Assembly: GCA_002256595.1 (NCBI GenBank)
Contig: NOLC01000055.1
Coordinates: 1 to 5,267 of the forward strand
Source of the DNA: Methanosaeta sp. NSP1
GTDB lineage: Archaea; Halobacteriota; Methanosarcinia; Methanotrichales; Methanotrichaceae
Reading direction: 5' to 3'
Length of the DNA stretch: 5,267 nt
The number at the start of each line of letters is the position of its first letter. Positions within the stretch are counted from its first letter, which is position 1. The notes beneath the pieces are model-generated. The model ran no database searches. It was not told the DNA's origin and saw only the letters and a list, made by a program, of their open reading frames with translations. A program made the position numbers and the translations under genes. Positions 1 to 4,792 of this stretch are shown here, in pieces.

Positions 1-1205
1 CCCACTGTTGCCGCGCCTCCTGTCTTGGCCTGGAATATGGCAAAGCCTGCCAGGAGCGGCTTGGTAAACTGGGGAAAGACAAAATAGAGCACCGTTGGTC
101 CCAGTAGAGCCAAACCCAGCAGAGATGCAGGATAATAGTACCTGGAAAAGCCCTTCTCCATGATCAGCCTAGACAATACGGCCAGAAATGCAACTGCCAC
201 CACACCTATGAGCAGAATAGTCGGCTGGAATAGGCTGTAGATGTATTGGTTAAAGCCGTAGTATGAGTCAATGAAGGGAAGGACCAACAGCGTGGCCATA
301 AGAAATGCAATGCTTGCTGTTATGCTCAAGTACTCAACATTCTTTCCCCGCATGTGATCAGAGATGCTCTGCAGCATTATGAAAGCCAGAATTATACCCA
401 CAAAGAGAAATCCGGATGACCAGGCATCGATATAAAGCCCCAATGCCACGCCGGTCAGGACAGAATAGATGAGCGGCTTTCGGTATGCAGACCAATTCTT
501 CTGCACCGCGGCAAAGCTCATGCTCTTTCCTGAATGCAGGGCCAGGATGAGAAACATCATGGTCAAAGTGCTGAAGAGTATCTCTGCCGCATGGTGATCT
601 GTAAATCCAAGGGTGGTGCGGCTGAAGAGCTGGCCGGGAAGGACGGCCACAATAAGCGCAGAGAGCAGGCCGCAGCTCTTGCCCAATAGCTCCCTTCCGA
701 TGAAGTAAACCGGAAAGACCAGCAGAGCCCCCATGACCGCCGGCATCAGGGCACCCACCACATCCACCAGATGAGCGCTGGGATTGCCCAGGCCGAAGAT
801 ATAGGAGAATATGGTTATAGCCCAGCTGAGCAGAGGTCCGAAGTGAGTGGGCGTTCCATGAGGGAAGTAGGTCATGGGATCGAAGAAGAGCCTCTGCAGG
901 TTGATGACCGTGCCGTGGGCCAGCATCATATGGTACCAGGCATCGGTCTCGCTGCTGAAGATGACACTGCTGCCCGAGAATACCCTGTTCCAGGGGACAA
1001 TGCCGCGCAGATAGAATGATAATATCGCAGTCAATATCAGTGCAATATACACATACAGGTCATTGCTCATCGAAGCCGCGGCCCTTCTCACAGCTTTGGC
1101 CTTGTTTTCCAGAGAGGTGGATGAGGCACTTTTCGGCTTGGCCTCTTTAGGCTGCGCCGCAGTTTTTTTGCCGCCATCTCCCTTATCTACAGATCTCTTA
1201 GACAT
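1..1205 (-). CDS. aglB: Oligosaccharyltransferase STT3/AglB, N-terminal part (partial, cut by window start)
   Basis: Membrane oligosaccharyltransferase that moves a lipid-linked glycan onto Asn in N-X-S/T sequons of exported proteins (archaeal N-glycosylation, S-layer and surface proteins). 401 codons are present, with the 3' end outside the window. Seen: a Lys/Ala-rich cytoplasmic N-terminus (1-46), a first membrane segment near 50-68, then the first acidic metal/catalytic motif SSETDAWYH (D88) in the first external loop, the second motif FTDHHAAE (D203) and many further hydrophobic segments (about 150-170, 177-190, 210-223, 247-278, 297-312, 328-345, 358-378). The last readable residues, GGAATV plus a Gly codon, fit the start of the TIXE loop motif that positions the acceptor sequon. 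The ATG at 1205 is chosen because it opens the frame and lies about 28 bases from a TATA-like box, suggesting a leaderless mRNA. Met46 (SMSNDLYVY) is a possible later start. The family call is strong; the aglB symbol rests on the archaeal context. Confidence 0.88.
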   Translation of the reverse strand, partial: MSKRSVDKGDGGKKTAAQPKEAKPKSASSTSLENKAKAVRRAAASMSNDLYVYIALILTAILSFYLRGIVPWNRVFSGSSVIFSSETDAWYHMMLAHGTVINLQRLFFDPMTYFPHGTPTHFGPLLSWAITIFSYIFGLGNPSAHLVDVVGALMPAVMGALLVFPVYFIGRELLGKSCGLLSALIVAVLPGQLFSRTTLGFTDHHAAEILFSTLTMMFLILALHSGKSMSFAAVQKNWSAYRKPLIYSVLTGVALGLYIDAWSSGFLFVGIILAFIMLQSISDHMRGKNVEYLSITASIAFLMATLLVLPFIDSYYGFNQYIYSLFQPTILLIGVVAVAFLAVLSRLIMEKGFSRYYYPASLLGLALLGPTVLYFVFPQFTKPLLAGFAIFQAKTGGAATV

Positions 1206-1230
1206 CACCGCCAAGAGGCAGTTCTCTCCT

Positions 1231-1242
1231 CATAAACGTTTT
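1231..1242 (-). promoter_or_regulatory. Putative BRE/TATA promoter of the aglB-like gene
   Basis: On the minus strand the sequence AAAACG-TTTATG resembles an archaeal BRE followed by a TATA element. The TATA-like part ends 25-26 bases before the ATG at 1205, the distance expected for a transcript that starts at or next to the start codon. No well-spaced Shine-Dalgarno is present, which agrees with leaderless initiation. Visual match only. Confidence 0.4.
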
Positions 1243-1268
1243 GAATCAAGCTTTCGGATCAGGCCTTC

Positions 1269-1282
1269 AAAAGATCTATATT
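1269..1282 (+). promoter_or_regulatory. Putative BRE/TATA promoter of the DUF2124-like gene
   Basis: AAAAG followed by TCTATATT looks like a BRE plus TATA box. Transcription would start near 1303-1308 and give a leader of roughly 45-50 bases before the ATG at 1353. The box partly overlaps a short inverted repeat, GATCT (1273-1277) and AGATC (1290-1294). Another weak AT-rich candidate, CAATATG, lies at 1295-1301. Not a strong consensus match. Confidence 0.35.
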
Positions 1283-1352
1283 GTCTCACAGATCCAATAT
1301 GCTCAAAGCATCATCAACCAATGTTCTGGAATAGATTCAGGGATTGATCTTT

Positions 1353-1805
1353 ATGGAGAAGATGCAGGATGTAAAGGGTTTGGGCGGCATGCTCAACGGA
1401 TTTAGGGATCTGGTAAAGGATGATAAGAAGATAGTATTCATAGGCTCTCCGGGATTTTGCACCCCATTTGCCCTGTTTCTGGGCTATCCGGTGCGGGAAA
1501 AGTCCCTGGCCTTCATGCCTGGACTGCAGATGGATAAAACCAGGAGCATTGTGGCCACTGAGCATGGCATGGAGCTGGCCGGCGCGACTGATGCCCAGGC
1601 GGATGTGGTTGTGGTTCTGGGCGGCATGGCCATGCCCAAGATAGGAGTTCAGCCGGAGGAGATGAAGAAGTTCCTGGAAAATATGAGCTATAAAAAGCTT
1701 ATAGGGGTTTGTTTCATGTCTATATTCGAGAAATCGGGGTGGTGCCAGATTCTGCCCTTCCAATATGTGATGAATATCAATTTAGAGGGTGATATCTCAA
1801 CATAA
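1353..1805 (+). CDS. DUF2124-like conserved archaeal protein
   Basis: A 150-residue soluble protein that I recognise by overall pattern as DUF2124-like, an uncharacterised family found mainly in methanogens; no activity is established. Seen: after an N-terminal helix (about 3-22), a beta strand KIVFIGSPGFCTPFA (26-40) gives a Rossmann-like strand-glycine loop with a Cys (C36). A second hydrophobic strand runs straight into a glycine turn (VVVVLGGMAMPKIG, around residues 84-97). A third strand comes near the C-terminus (KLIGVCFMSIF). There is no signal peptide or membrane segment. The frame can also open at TTG 1344. I prefer ATG 1353, preceded by GGATTGATC, which can pair partly with archaeal 16S rRNA, though the spacing is short. 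The gene diverges from aglB and converges with tRNA-Ile, so it appears monocistronic. Reality of the gene is very likely; the family name is recalled, not searched. Confidence 0.8.
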   Translation: MEKMQDVKGLGGMLNGFRDLVKDDKKIVFIGSPGFCTPFALFLGYPVREKSLAFMPGLQMDKTRSIVATEHGMELAGATDAQADVVVVLGGMAMPKIGVQPEEMKKFLENMSYKKLIGVCFMSIFEKSGWCQILPFQYVMNINLEGDIST

Positions 1806-1824
1806 TCCCGACCGTTCATCAAGA

Positions 1825-1846
1825 TGCAGGCTTGCAGCAGCCTGCA
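1825..1846. terminator. Hairpin between convergent DUF2124-like gene and tRNA-Ile
   Basis: TGCAGGCT (1825-1832) and AGCCTGCA (1839-1846) form a perfect 8-bp stem around a 6-base loop, 20 bases after the stop codon of the DUF2124-like gene. It lies in the only gap between two convergent genes. Archaeal termination depends mainly on T-tracts, so the hairpin may instead protect or process 3' ends; the terminator role is inferred. Confidence 0.4.
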
Positions 1847-1847
1847 G

Positions 1848-1868
1848 AAAATCCTTTAATAAAATCTA
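1848..1868 (-). terminator. T-rich terminator downstream of tRNA-Ile
   Basis: Read on the minus strand, the bases just after the tRNA discriminator contain two T-rich runs, ATTTTATT and GGATTTTC, before the hairpin at 1825-1846. Short oligo-T tracts of this kind are the usual archaeal intrinsic termination signal, and their position directly behind the tRNA 3' end fits. Confidence 0.5.
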
Positions 1869-1942
1869 TGGGCCCGACGCGATTTGAACGCGTGACCTCA
1901 CGGTTATCAGCCGTGCGCTCAACCTGGCTAAGCTACGGGCCC
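1869..1942 (-). tRNA. tRNA-Ile (anticodon GAU)
   Basis: A complete 74-base tRNA on the minus strand without intron. The acceptor stem is GGGCCCG paired with CGGGCCC, with discriminator A. The D arm follows TA and contains GCTTAGCC..GGTTGAGC. The anticodon stem CACGG/CCGTG encloses the loop CTGATAA, so the anticodon is GAT, which reads Ile AUC/AUU codons. The variable loop is AGGTC. The T arm is ACGCG-TTCAAAT-CGCGT. All stems pair perfectly. CCA is not encoded and must be added after transcription, as is common in archaea. A TATA promoter lies 28 bases upstream. Confidence 0.97.
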
Positions 1943-1968
1943 GATCCGCACTTTGCATTGATGATCCC

Positions 1969-1983
1969 ATTTATAACTGTTTC
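1969..1983 (-). promoter_or_regulatory. BRE/TATA promoter of tRNA-Ile
   Basis: On the minus strand GAAACAG is followed by TTATAAAT, a good archaeal BRE plus TATA box. From the end of TATAAA there are 28 bases to the first tRNA base, so transcription should start at or a few bases before the mature 5' end. This is the best promoter match in the window. Confidence 0.7.
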
Positions 1984-2060
1984 CCTTCTCCAACGCTGCC
2001 ATCCCTTGCTGTAATTTGATGCCGGAAATGCCTGATTTGAAAACAAAAAGAGCTCCTGGC

Positions 2061-2109
2061 CGGCAAGCAAAGCCGTGGGATCATCTTGCCGCCGGGCTTT
2101 CCAAAGCTC
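2061..2109. repeat. Two inverted repeats in the tRNA-Ile / 2162 intergenic region
   Basis: The gap between the tRNA promoter and the next gene contains CGGCAAG (2061-2067) with its perfect complement CTTGCCG (2085-2091), a 7-bp stem with a 17-base loop. Directly after it comes GCTTT-CC-AAAGC (2096-2107), extendable by one wobble pair and one G-C pair. No protein start or tRNA fits here. It may be leader structure, a small RNA or chance; nothing else is seen in 1984-2140. Confidence 0.3.
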
Positions 2110-2161
2110 ATGATCCAGCCATCAGGCTCCGGATATTCGACAGACTTAAATCAAGGCAGGA

Positions 2162-2560
2162 TTGACCATAACCGTGATAATTATGGATTCCCCTAAAGAA
2201 GAAGCAGAAGACTTGACCGGGCTGTATGACCTGGCCATTCCCCTGAGCATGCCCGTATCTGTAATCCGTGAGCTTGTAGAAAATTTCGATCTGGATCTGA
2301 TCCGAAGGCCCGGTAAAATGGATATGACCGGAGAGGTGATGGACAGAGAGATACTGGTTTTGAGGGGAGATCTGGAGACGGTCAAGGCTGCGGAGAAGTA
2401 TATGTTCGAGGCCCTGGACAGAAAAGTGGCCCAATGGGACAGCAAGGATAAAGAAGAGAAATACAAAAAATACTATGAGGAGCAGGCGGCAGCCCGACTC
2501 AAGGAGCTGAGAGAAAATCCCGAGTCGGTCAAAGAATGGGACGTAACTCCCACCCAGTAG
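2162..2560 (+). CDS. Hypothetical protein with charged helical C-terminal tail
   Basis: I do not recognise this 132-residue protein. Seen (numbered from TTG): strand TITVIIM (2-8); DSPKEEAEDL; a conserved-looking stretch LYDLAIPLSMPVSVIRELVENFDLDLIRR (21-49) with a likely helix; a loop rich in Gly, Asp and Met; strand REILVLRG (62-69); then a long helix (DLETVKAAEKYMFEALDRKV). This strand-helix-strand-helix order suggests a small alpha/beta fold. Residues 93-132 are very rich in Lys and Glu and should form an extended helix or coiled coil. There is no membrane segment or signal. Start uncertain: TTG 2162 has AGGCAGGA just before it and an in-frame stop at 2147-2149 upstream; GTG 2174 fits leaderless initiation from a TATA-like CTTAAATC at 2144-2151; ATG 2183 would lose the first strand. 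Its stop is only 13 bases from the convergent end of queD. Codon use resembles the neighbours, so a real gene is likely. Confidence 0.72.
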   Translation: MTITVIIMDSPKEEAEDLTGLYDLAIPLSMPVSVIRELVENFDLDLIRRPGKMDMTGEVMDREILVLRGDLETVKAAEKYMFEALDRKVAQWDSKDKEEKYKKYYEEQAAARLKELRENPESVKEWDVTPTQ

Positions 2561-2573
2561 CCTTCAAGGAATT

Positions 2574-2921
2574 TCAGTCTATCATCACCCATTTGTTTTT
2601 CCCTTCCCAAAGCTTGAGGGAGCTGAGCCGGACGGCACTGCCCTCCAGATCCCTGGCTAACCGGTCGGCTATCCATTGGGCAATGCTCTCTGCAGTGGGA
2701 TTGGGCAGGATTTGGTTGAGGCAGCTATGGTCCAGATCCTGCAACGCCCCGGAGGTTATCTTTTTAAGTTGGTAGAAATCCATGACAAAGCCGTTCTCTC
2801 CTACCTCGCCTTCCACCACAATCTCCACCTGGTAGGTGTGGCCGTGCATATGGGCACACTTGCCCTGATAGCCGGGAAGGCTGTGCGCTGCATCAAACTC
2901 AGTTATCACTCCCAGCTTCAT
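2574..2921 (-). CDS. queD: 6-carboxy-5,6,7,8-tetrahydropterin synthase (QueD/PTPS family)
   Basis: Zinc enzyme of the T-fold 6-pyruvoyl-tetrahydropterin synthase family. QueD converts 7,8-dihydroneopterin triphosphate to 6-carboxytetrahydropterin, the step before QueE and QueC on the way to preQ0, which archaea use for archaeosine in tRNA. The 115 residues match a compact QueD. Seen: FDAAHSL supplies H13; CAHMHGH supplies the C-x3-HGH motif with catalytic C22 and zinc ligands H26 and H28; FVMDF (45-49); LDHSCLN with D64 and H65; NPTAES (74-79); and KLWEG with E106, which anchors the pterin. All expected catalytic residues are present. The ATG overlaps the TGA of the upstream RHH gene by 4 bases (ATGA), showing translational coupling, and a G-rich Shine-Dalgarno-like run precedes it. 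Other PTPS subfamilies are possible, but the C-x3-HGH spacing favours QueD; queC and queE are not in the window. Confidence 0.9.
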   Translation of the reverse strand: MKLGVITEFDAAHSLPGYQGKCAHMHGHTYQVEIVVEGEVGENGFVMDFYQLKKITSGALQDLDHSCLNQILPNPTAESIAQWIADRLARDLEGSAVRLSSLKLWEGKNKWVMID

Positions 2922-3088
2922 TCCCCTGCCCTCCCCCTGCGCCTGTCGATCTCATCCAGTTGATCCAGCATCTTTCGCAGTGCCGTTCTCACTGCATCGG
3001 AGAAGCTTACGAACTTCCCACCATCCCCCACATGAGACTGGACATCGTCTATGATGTGCTGGGGTATATCCACGGTGACCTTAGGCAT
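2918..3088 (-). CDS. Small ribbon-helix-helix (CopG/Arc-type) DNA-binding protein
   Basis: A 56-residue protein beginning MPKVTVDIPQHIIDDV. The pattern is typical of archaeal ribbon-helix-helix regulators: a short N-terminal strand with alternating residues (KVTVDIP, 3-9) that would insert in the DNA major groove as a dimer, helix A (about 10-20), a glycine-rich turn with a Phe-Ser-Asp cap (GGKFVSFSD), and helix B (DAVRTALRKMLDQLDEID, 31-48), followed by a basic tail RRRGR. The ATG at 3088 is preceded by GAGGATGAG, a plausible Shine-Dalgarno. Its TGA overlaps the ATG of queD, so the two form an operon and are probably translated together. Regulators of this type commonly bind short palindromes and control their own operon; candidate half-sites lie at 3126-3173. 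The target is inferred, not shown. It is not a toxin-antitoxin pair: the partner is an enzyme. Confidence 0.82.
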   Translation of the reverse strand: MPKVTVDIPQHIIDDVQSHVGDGGKFVSFSDAVRTALRKMLDQLDEIDRRRGRAGE

Positions 3089-3125
3089 CTCATCCTCGCA
3101 TATGATCTAAATCCCATCCTCAGGG

Positions 3126-3173
3126 AATACTGAGGTATGGTCCGGAGAATACCATATTAATAGATTTGGTATT
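3126..3173 (-). promoter_or_regulatory. Candidate promoter and operator of the RHH-queD operon
   Basis: On the minus strand the palindromic AT-rich box TATTAATA (3155-3162) could serve as TATA, giving a start near 3132 and a leader of about 44 bases. It is bracketed by a perfect 6-bp inverted repeat, AATACC (3148-3153) and GGTATT (3168-3173), with a 14-base spacer. A further GGTAT lies at 3134-3138, near the expected start site, with a partial ATAC at 3127-3130. Three full half-sites plus a partial one in 48 bases, in front of a DNA-binding protein gene, suggest an operator. Binding is inferred. Confidence 0.45.
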
Positions 3174-3182
3174 GATGCTGAG

Positions 3183-3200
3183 GCGGACCATAACATCCGC
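3183..3200 (-). repeat. Small inverted repeat just downstream of dph5
   Basis: GCGGA (3183-3187) and TCCGC (3196-3200) form a 5-bp GC-rich stem around an 8-base loop, 10 bases beyond the dph5 stop codon. It could end the dph5 transcript before the RHH-queD promoter, but no T-tract follows, so the support is weak. Confidence 0.2.
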
Positions 3201-3210
3201 GCTATTCCCA

Positions 3211-4014
3211 TCAATCTGCGCCCATCAAGGCGTCCTCCGGAGCTGCTGCCAGGACCCGGAGGGCTTCGGCCTCCATGAAGTGCAGCCTGGCAGGAACGAC
3301 AAGAATATGCAGTGGGCCGCCCAGGTCACAGTCCTTGAGGCGGGAGAGCCGGTCGGCTCTGATCACGGCATCATCCGAACCGGCCCGGGCTATGCCTATG
3401 CCTAAGGTTCCGGGTGGGAGCTTGTCCTCCGCCTCAGACTCCATCTCCAGGAGCAGGGCCGCCCCCTGGCCTGCGGTCATATATCTCTCCACCGGGTCCC
3501 TCTGTATATCCAGGAAGAGCATGGTATGCAGGTTCCGGGCCAGGTTCTCCTGCAACACCCGATAAGGCGTCTCAGGGACTATCCTCTTGCCCCGTGCCAG
3601 GTAGGGAAAGGGAATGGTGGTGGACCGGCCGAATCGATAGTTCTGCAGGCCGGACAGACCGGATACGGCGGTGACTATGGATGAGGAATGGATCAGCCGG
3701 GTTTTGATGCCCATGAGCATGGCCCGCAGCCTCAGGTCCAGATGGGTGGTGGAGACCATGGCGTCGCCCCCCACCAGAAAAGCCACATCCATCTCTTTAG
3801 CCTGCTCCAGCCAGAAGGGCTCCACCTCCACCTGGGAGCGGGTGAGAAGGTGGATCTTCTTGCCGTGGAACTTTTCCAGCCCGGCCAGGGACGTGCCCAT
3901 CAGCCTGGAGGTATAGAACTCAGCATAAACCATGTCAGCGGCTGCAACCGCCTCCCTCCCCTTGACCGAGATATCCCTCTCATCAAATAGCCCCAGGCCG
4001 ATGAATGTGAGCAT
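3211..4014 (-). CDS. dph5: Diphthine synthase Dph5
   Basis: S-adenosylmethionine-dependent methyltransferase of the tetrapyrrole-methylase fold that methylates the modified histidine of translation elongation factor 2, the second step of diphthamide synthesis in archaea. Seen, numbered from the upstream ATG at 4029: [16 protein letters not shown] (9-24), AEFYTS (36-41), the SAM-binding [10 protein letters not shown] (87-96; many homologues have GDPLVATTH, so Pro is Ala here), [23 protein letters not shown] region (113-135), LFLDIQR (171-177), [13 protein letters not shown] (183-195), [14 protein letters not shown] (212-225), [19 protein letters not shown] (239-257). It is full length at 267-272 residues. 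I place the start at ATG 4014 because family members begin right at ML-x-FIGLGL; the alternative ATG 4029 adds MKRLA and has GAGG only two bases away. A TTTTTAA box centred near 4042 would make 4014 leaderless. Divergent from mcrC. Confidence 0.93.
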   Translation of the reverse strand: MLTFIGLGLFDERDISVKGREAVAAADMVYAEFYTSRLMGTSLAGLEKFHGKKIHLLTRSQVEVEPFWLEQAKEMDVAFLVGGDAMVSTTHLDLRLRAMLMGIKTRLIHSSSIVTAVSGLSGLQNYRFGRSTTIPFPYLARGKRIVPETPYRVLQENLARNLHTMLFLDIQRDPVERYMTAGQGAALLLEMESEAEDKLPPGTLGIGIARAGSDDAVIRADRLSRLKDCDLGGPLHILVVPARLHFMEAEALRVLAAAPEDALMGAD

Positions 4015-4074
4015 AGCCAGTCTTTTCATCGCCTCGGCTTAAAAACGCTCCCTCCTCTATGCCTTCTCCCTACG

Positions 4075-4087
4075 TCAAGTCTATATG
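4075..4087 (+). promoter_or_regulatory. Putative TATA promoter of mcrC, possibly shared with dph5
   Basis: TCAAG followed by TCTATATG (4080-4087) is centred about 27 bases before the mcrC ATG at 4111, the spacing for a leaderless transcript; no Shine-Dalgarno is visible before that ATG. Read on the other strand the same bases give ACATATAG, which could drive dph5 with a leader of roughly 25-40 bases. A second minus-strand candidate, TTTTTAA, lies at 4039-4045. Confidence 0.45.
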
Positions 4088-4110
4088 TCAGACCTCTGCA
4101 ATAAAGAATT

Positions 4111-4764
4111 ATGATTGGCAGGGCAACTCAGGTTGTGGATTGCCGGGAGAGCATGGGCCTGGCCAAGGGAGGCGGTCTGGCGCAGAGGGGGACTTTATCC
4201 GAGGCCACCAAGCCGGATGTAATAGCCATCGCCATGTCTCCGGGCAGGCGTCACATCACCAAGCCGGTTTGCGAGATGACCTATGGGCTGCGCCGGGAGG
4301 GAATTCAGACCAGCGTTCTGGTTCTGGAAGCGGGAACGGGCCTTCCGGACAGCTTTCCCCAGGCATCGCGGGGCTACGGACCGACATTTGGGATCAATGA
4401 GAGGGAGATGGAGCAGATAGCGCGCCACAAGATTGCCGTCTTTCATCTGGGCAATGTGCGCTCCCATGTCATATCCAAGGCCAAGGAGATTCTGTCCCAG
4501 GTGGATATACCAGCGGTGGTGGTGGCCCAGTGCCCCATGGACATGGAGGACTTCGCTCGCGAGGGGATAAAGACCAGATCCGTCCGGCCCACCCACCAGA
4601 AGACAGAGACCAAGGGCGAGGTGGTGGACATAGTCACAGGCATCACCCGCGGGACAACCTGCACCCGTGTCAAGTTAAATAACCTGGCCAAGGTCCTGAA
4701 CAAGCATCTGGCGGAGATCAATGCCCGTGAGGCTGCCGAGGCCCGCAAAACGAAGAAGAAATAA
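4111..4764 (+). CDS. mcrC: McrC family protein (methyl-coenzyme M reductase operon protein C / activation component)
   Basis: Cytosolic protein of methanogens. McrC is known as a component of the ATP-dependent complex that reductively activates methyl-coenzyme M reductase, the methane-forming nickel F430 enzyme, together with component A2 and methanogenesis marker proteins. The 217 residues are full length for the family. Seen: TQVVDCRESMGLAKGGG (6-22), AQRGT (24-28), DVIAIAMSPGRRHITKPVCE (36-55), YGLRREGIQTSVLVLEAG (58-75), a GYGPTFGI loop (89-95), HKIAVFHLGNVRSHVISKA (106-124), IPAVVVAQCPMDMEDFA (133-149), and a Lys-rich tail. Cysteines at 11, 54, 141 and 184 are candidate functional residues. 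The ATG at 4111 aligns with the usual family start and suits leaderless initiation. No mcrA, B, D or G is adjacent: neighbours are dph5 (divergent) and apgM (28 bases downstream, same strand), so this is a stand-alone copy or the genome's only mcrC moved out of the operon. Confidence 0.93.
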   Translation: MIGRATQVVDCRESMGLAKGGGLAQRGTLSEATKPDVIAIAMSPGRRHITKPVCEMTYGLRREGIQTSVLVLEAGTGLPDSFPQASRGYGPTFGINEREMEQIARHKIAVFHLGNVRSHVISKAKEILSQVDIPAVVVAQCPMDMEDFAREGIKTRSVRPTHQKTETKGEVVDIVTGITRGTTCTRVKLNNLAKVLNKHLAEINAREAAEARKTKKK

Positions 4765-4792
4765 TTAATACTATTCATCCATAGGCGGGGCT

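Noticed and set aside
1198..1233. An 11-codon upstream reading frame (MRRELPLGGDV) overlapping the aglB-like start on the minus strand
   Set aside because: The TATA-like box at 1231-1236 covers its ATG, so it would lie upstream of the expected transcription start; no evidence of translation.
771..1347. Plus-strand open frames opposite the aglB-like gene (771-1019 and 1063-1347)
   Set aside because: They are antisense to a protein with clear STT3 motifs, have no recognisable domains, and the second runs over the promoter region and into the DUF2124-like gene.
1314..1763. 149-codon minus-strand frame opposite the DUF2124-like gene
   Set aside because: The plus-strand frame has coherent strand/helix patterns and methanogen-type codon use; the antisense translation is rich in His and Gln with no domain pattern.
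1832..2014. 60-codon plus-strand frame across the tRNA
   Set aside because: It is the complement of tRNA-Ile; phrases such as GPTRFERVTSRLSAV are the familiar false protein made by reading through a tRNA gene.
1951..2034. Possible C/D box small RNA (TTGATGA near 1958 and CTGA near 2031)
   Set aside because: The C box lacks the expected purine start, no internal C'/D' boxes were found, and the first element overlaps the tRNA promoter region.
2108..2466. Two minus-strand frames opposite the 2162 gene
   Set aside because: Both are compositional shadows with low-complexity Ser/Leu or His-rich translations and no domain; the plus-strand product has regular secondary structure.
2918..3088. RHH gene as the antitoxin of a toxin-antitoxin pair
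   Set aside because: The coupled downstream gene is a complete QueD-type enzyme with all zinc and catalytic residues, not a RelE, PIN or other toxin.
3275..3990. Several plus-strand frames opposite dph5
   Set aside because: Dph5 is identified by many family motifs; the opposite frames are Pro/Ser/Arg-rich shadows.
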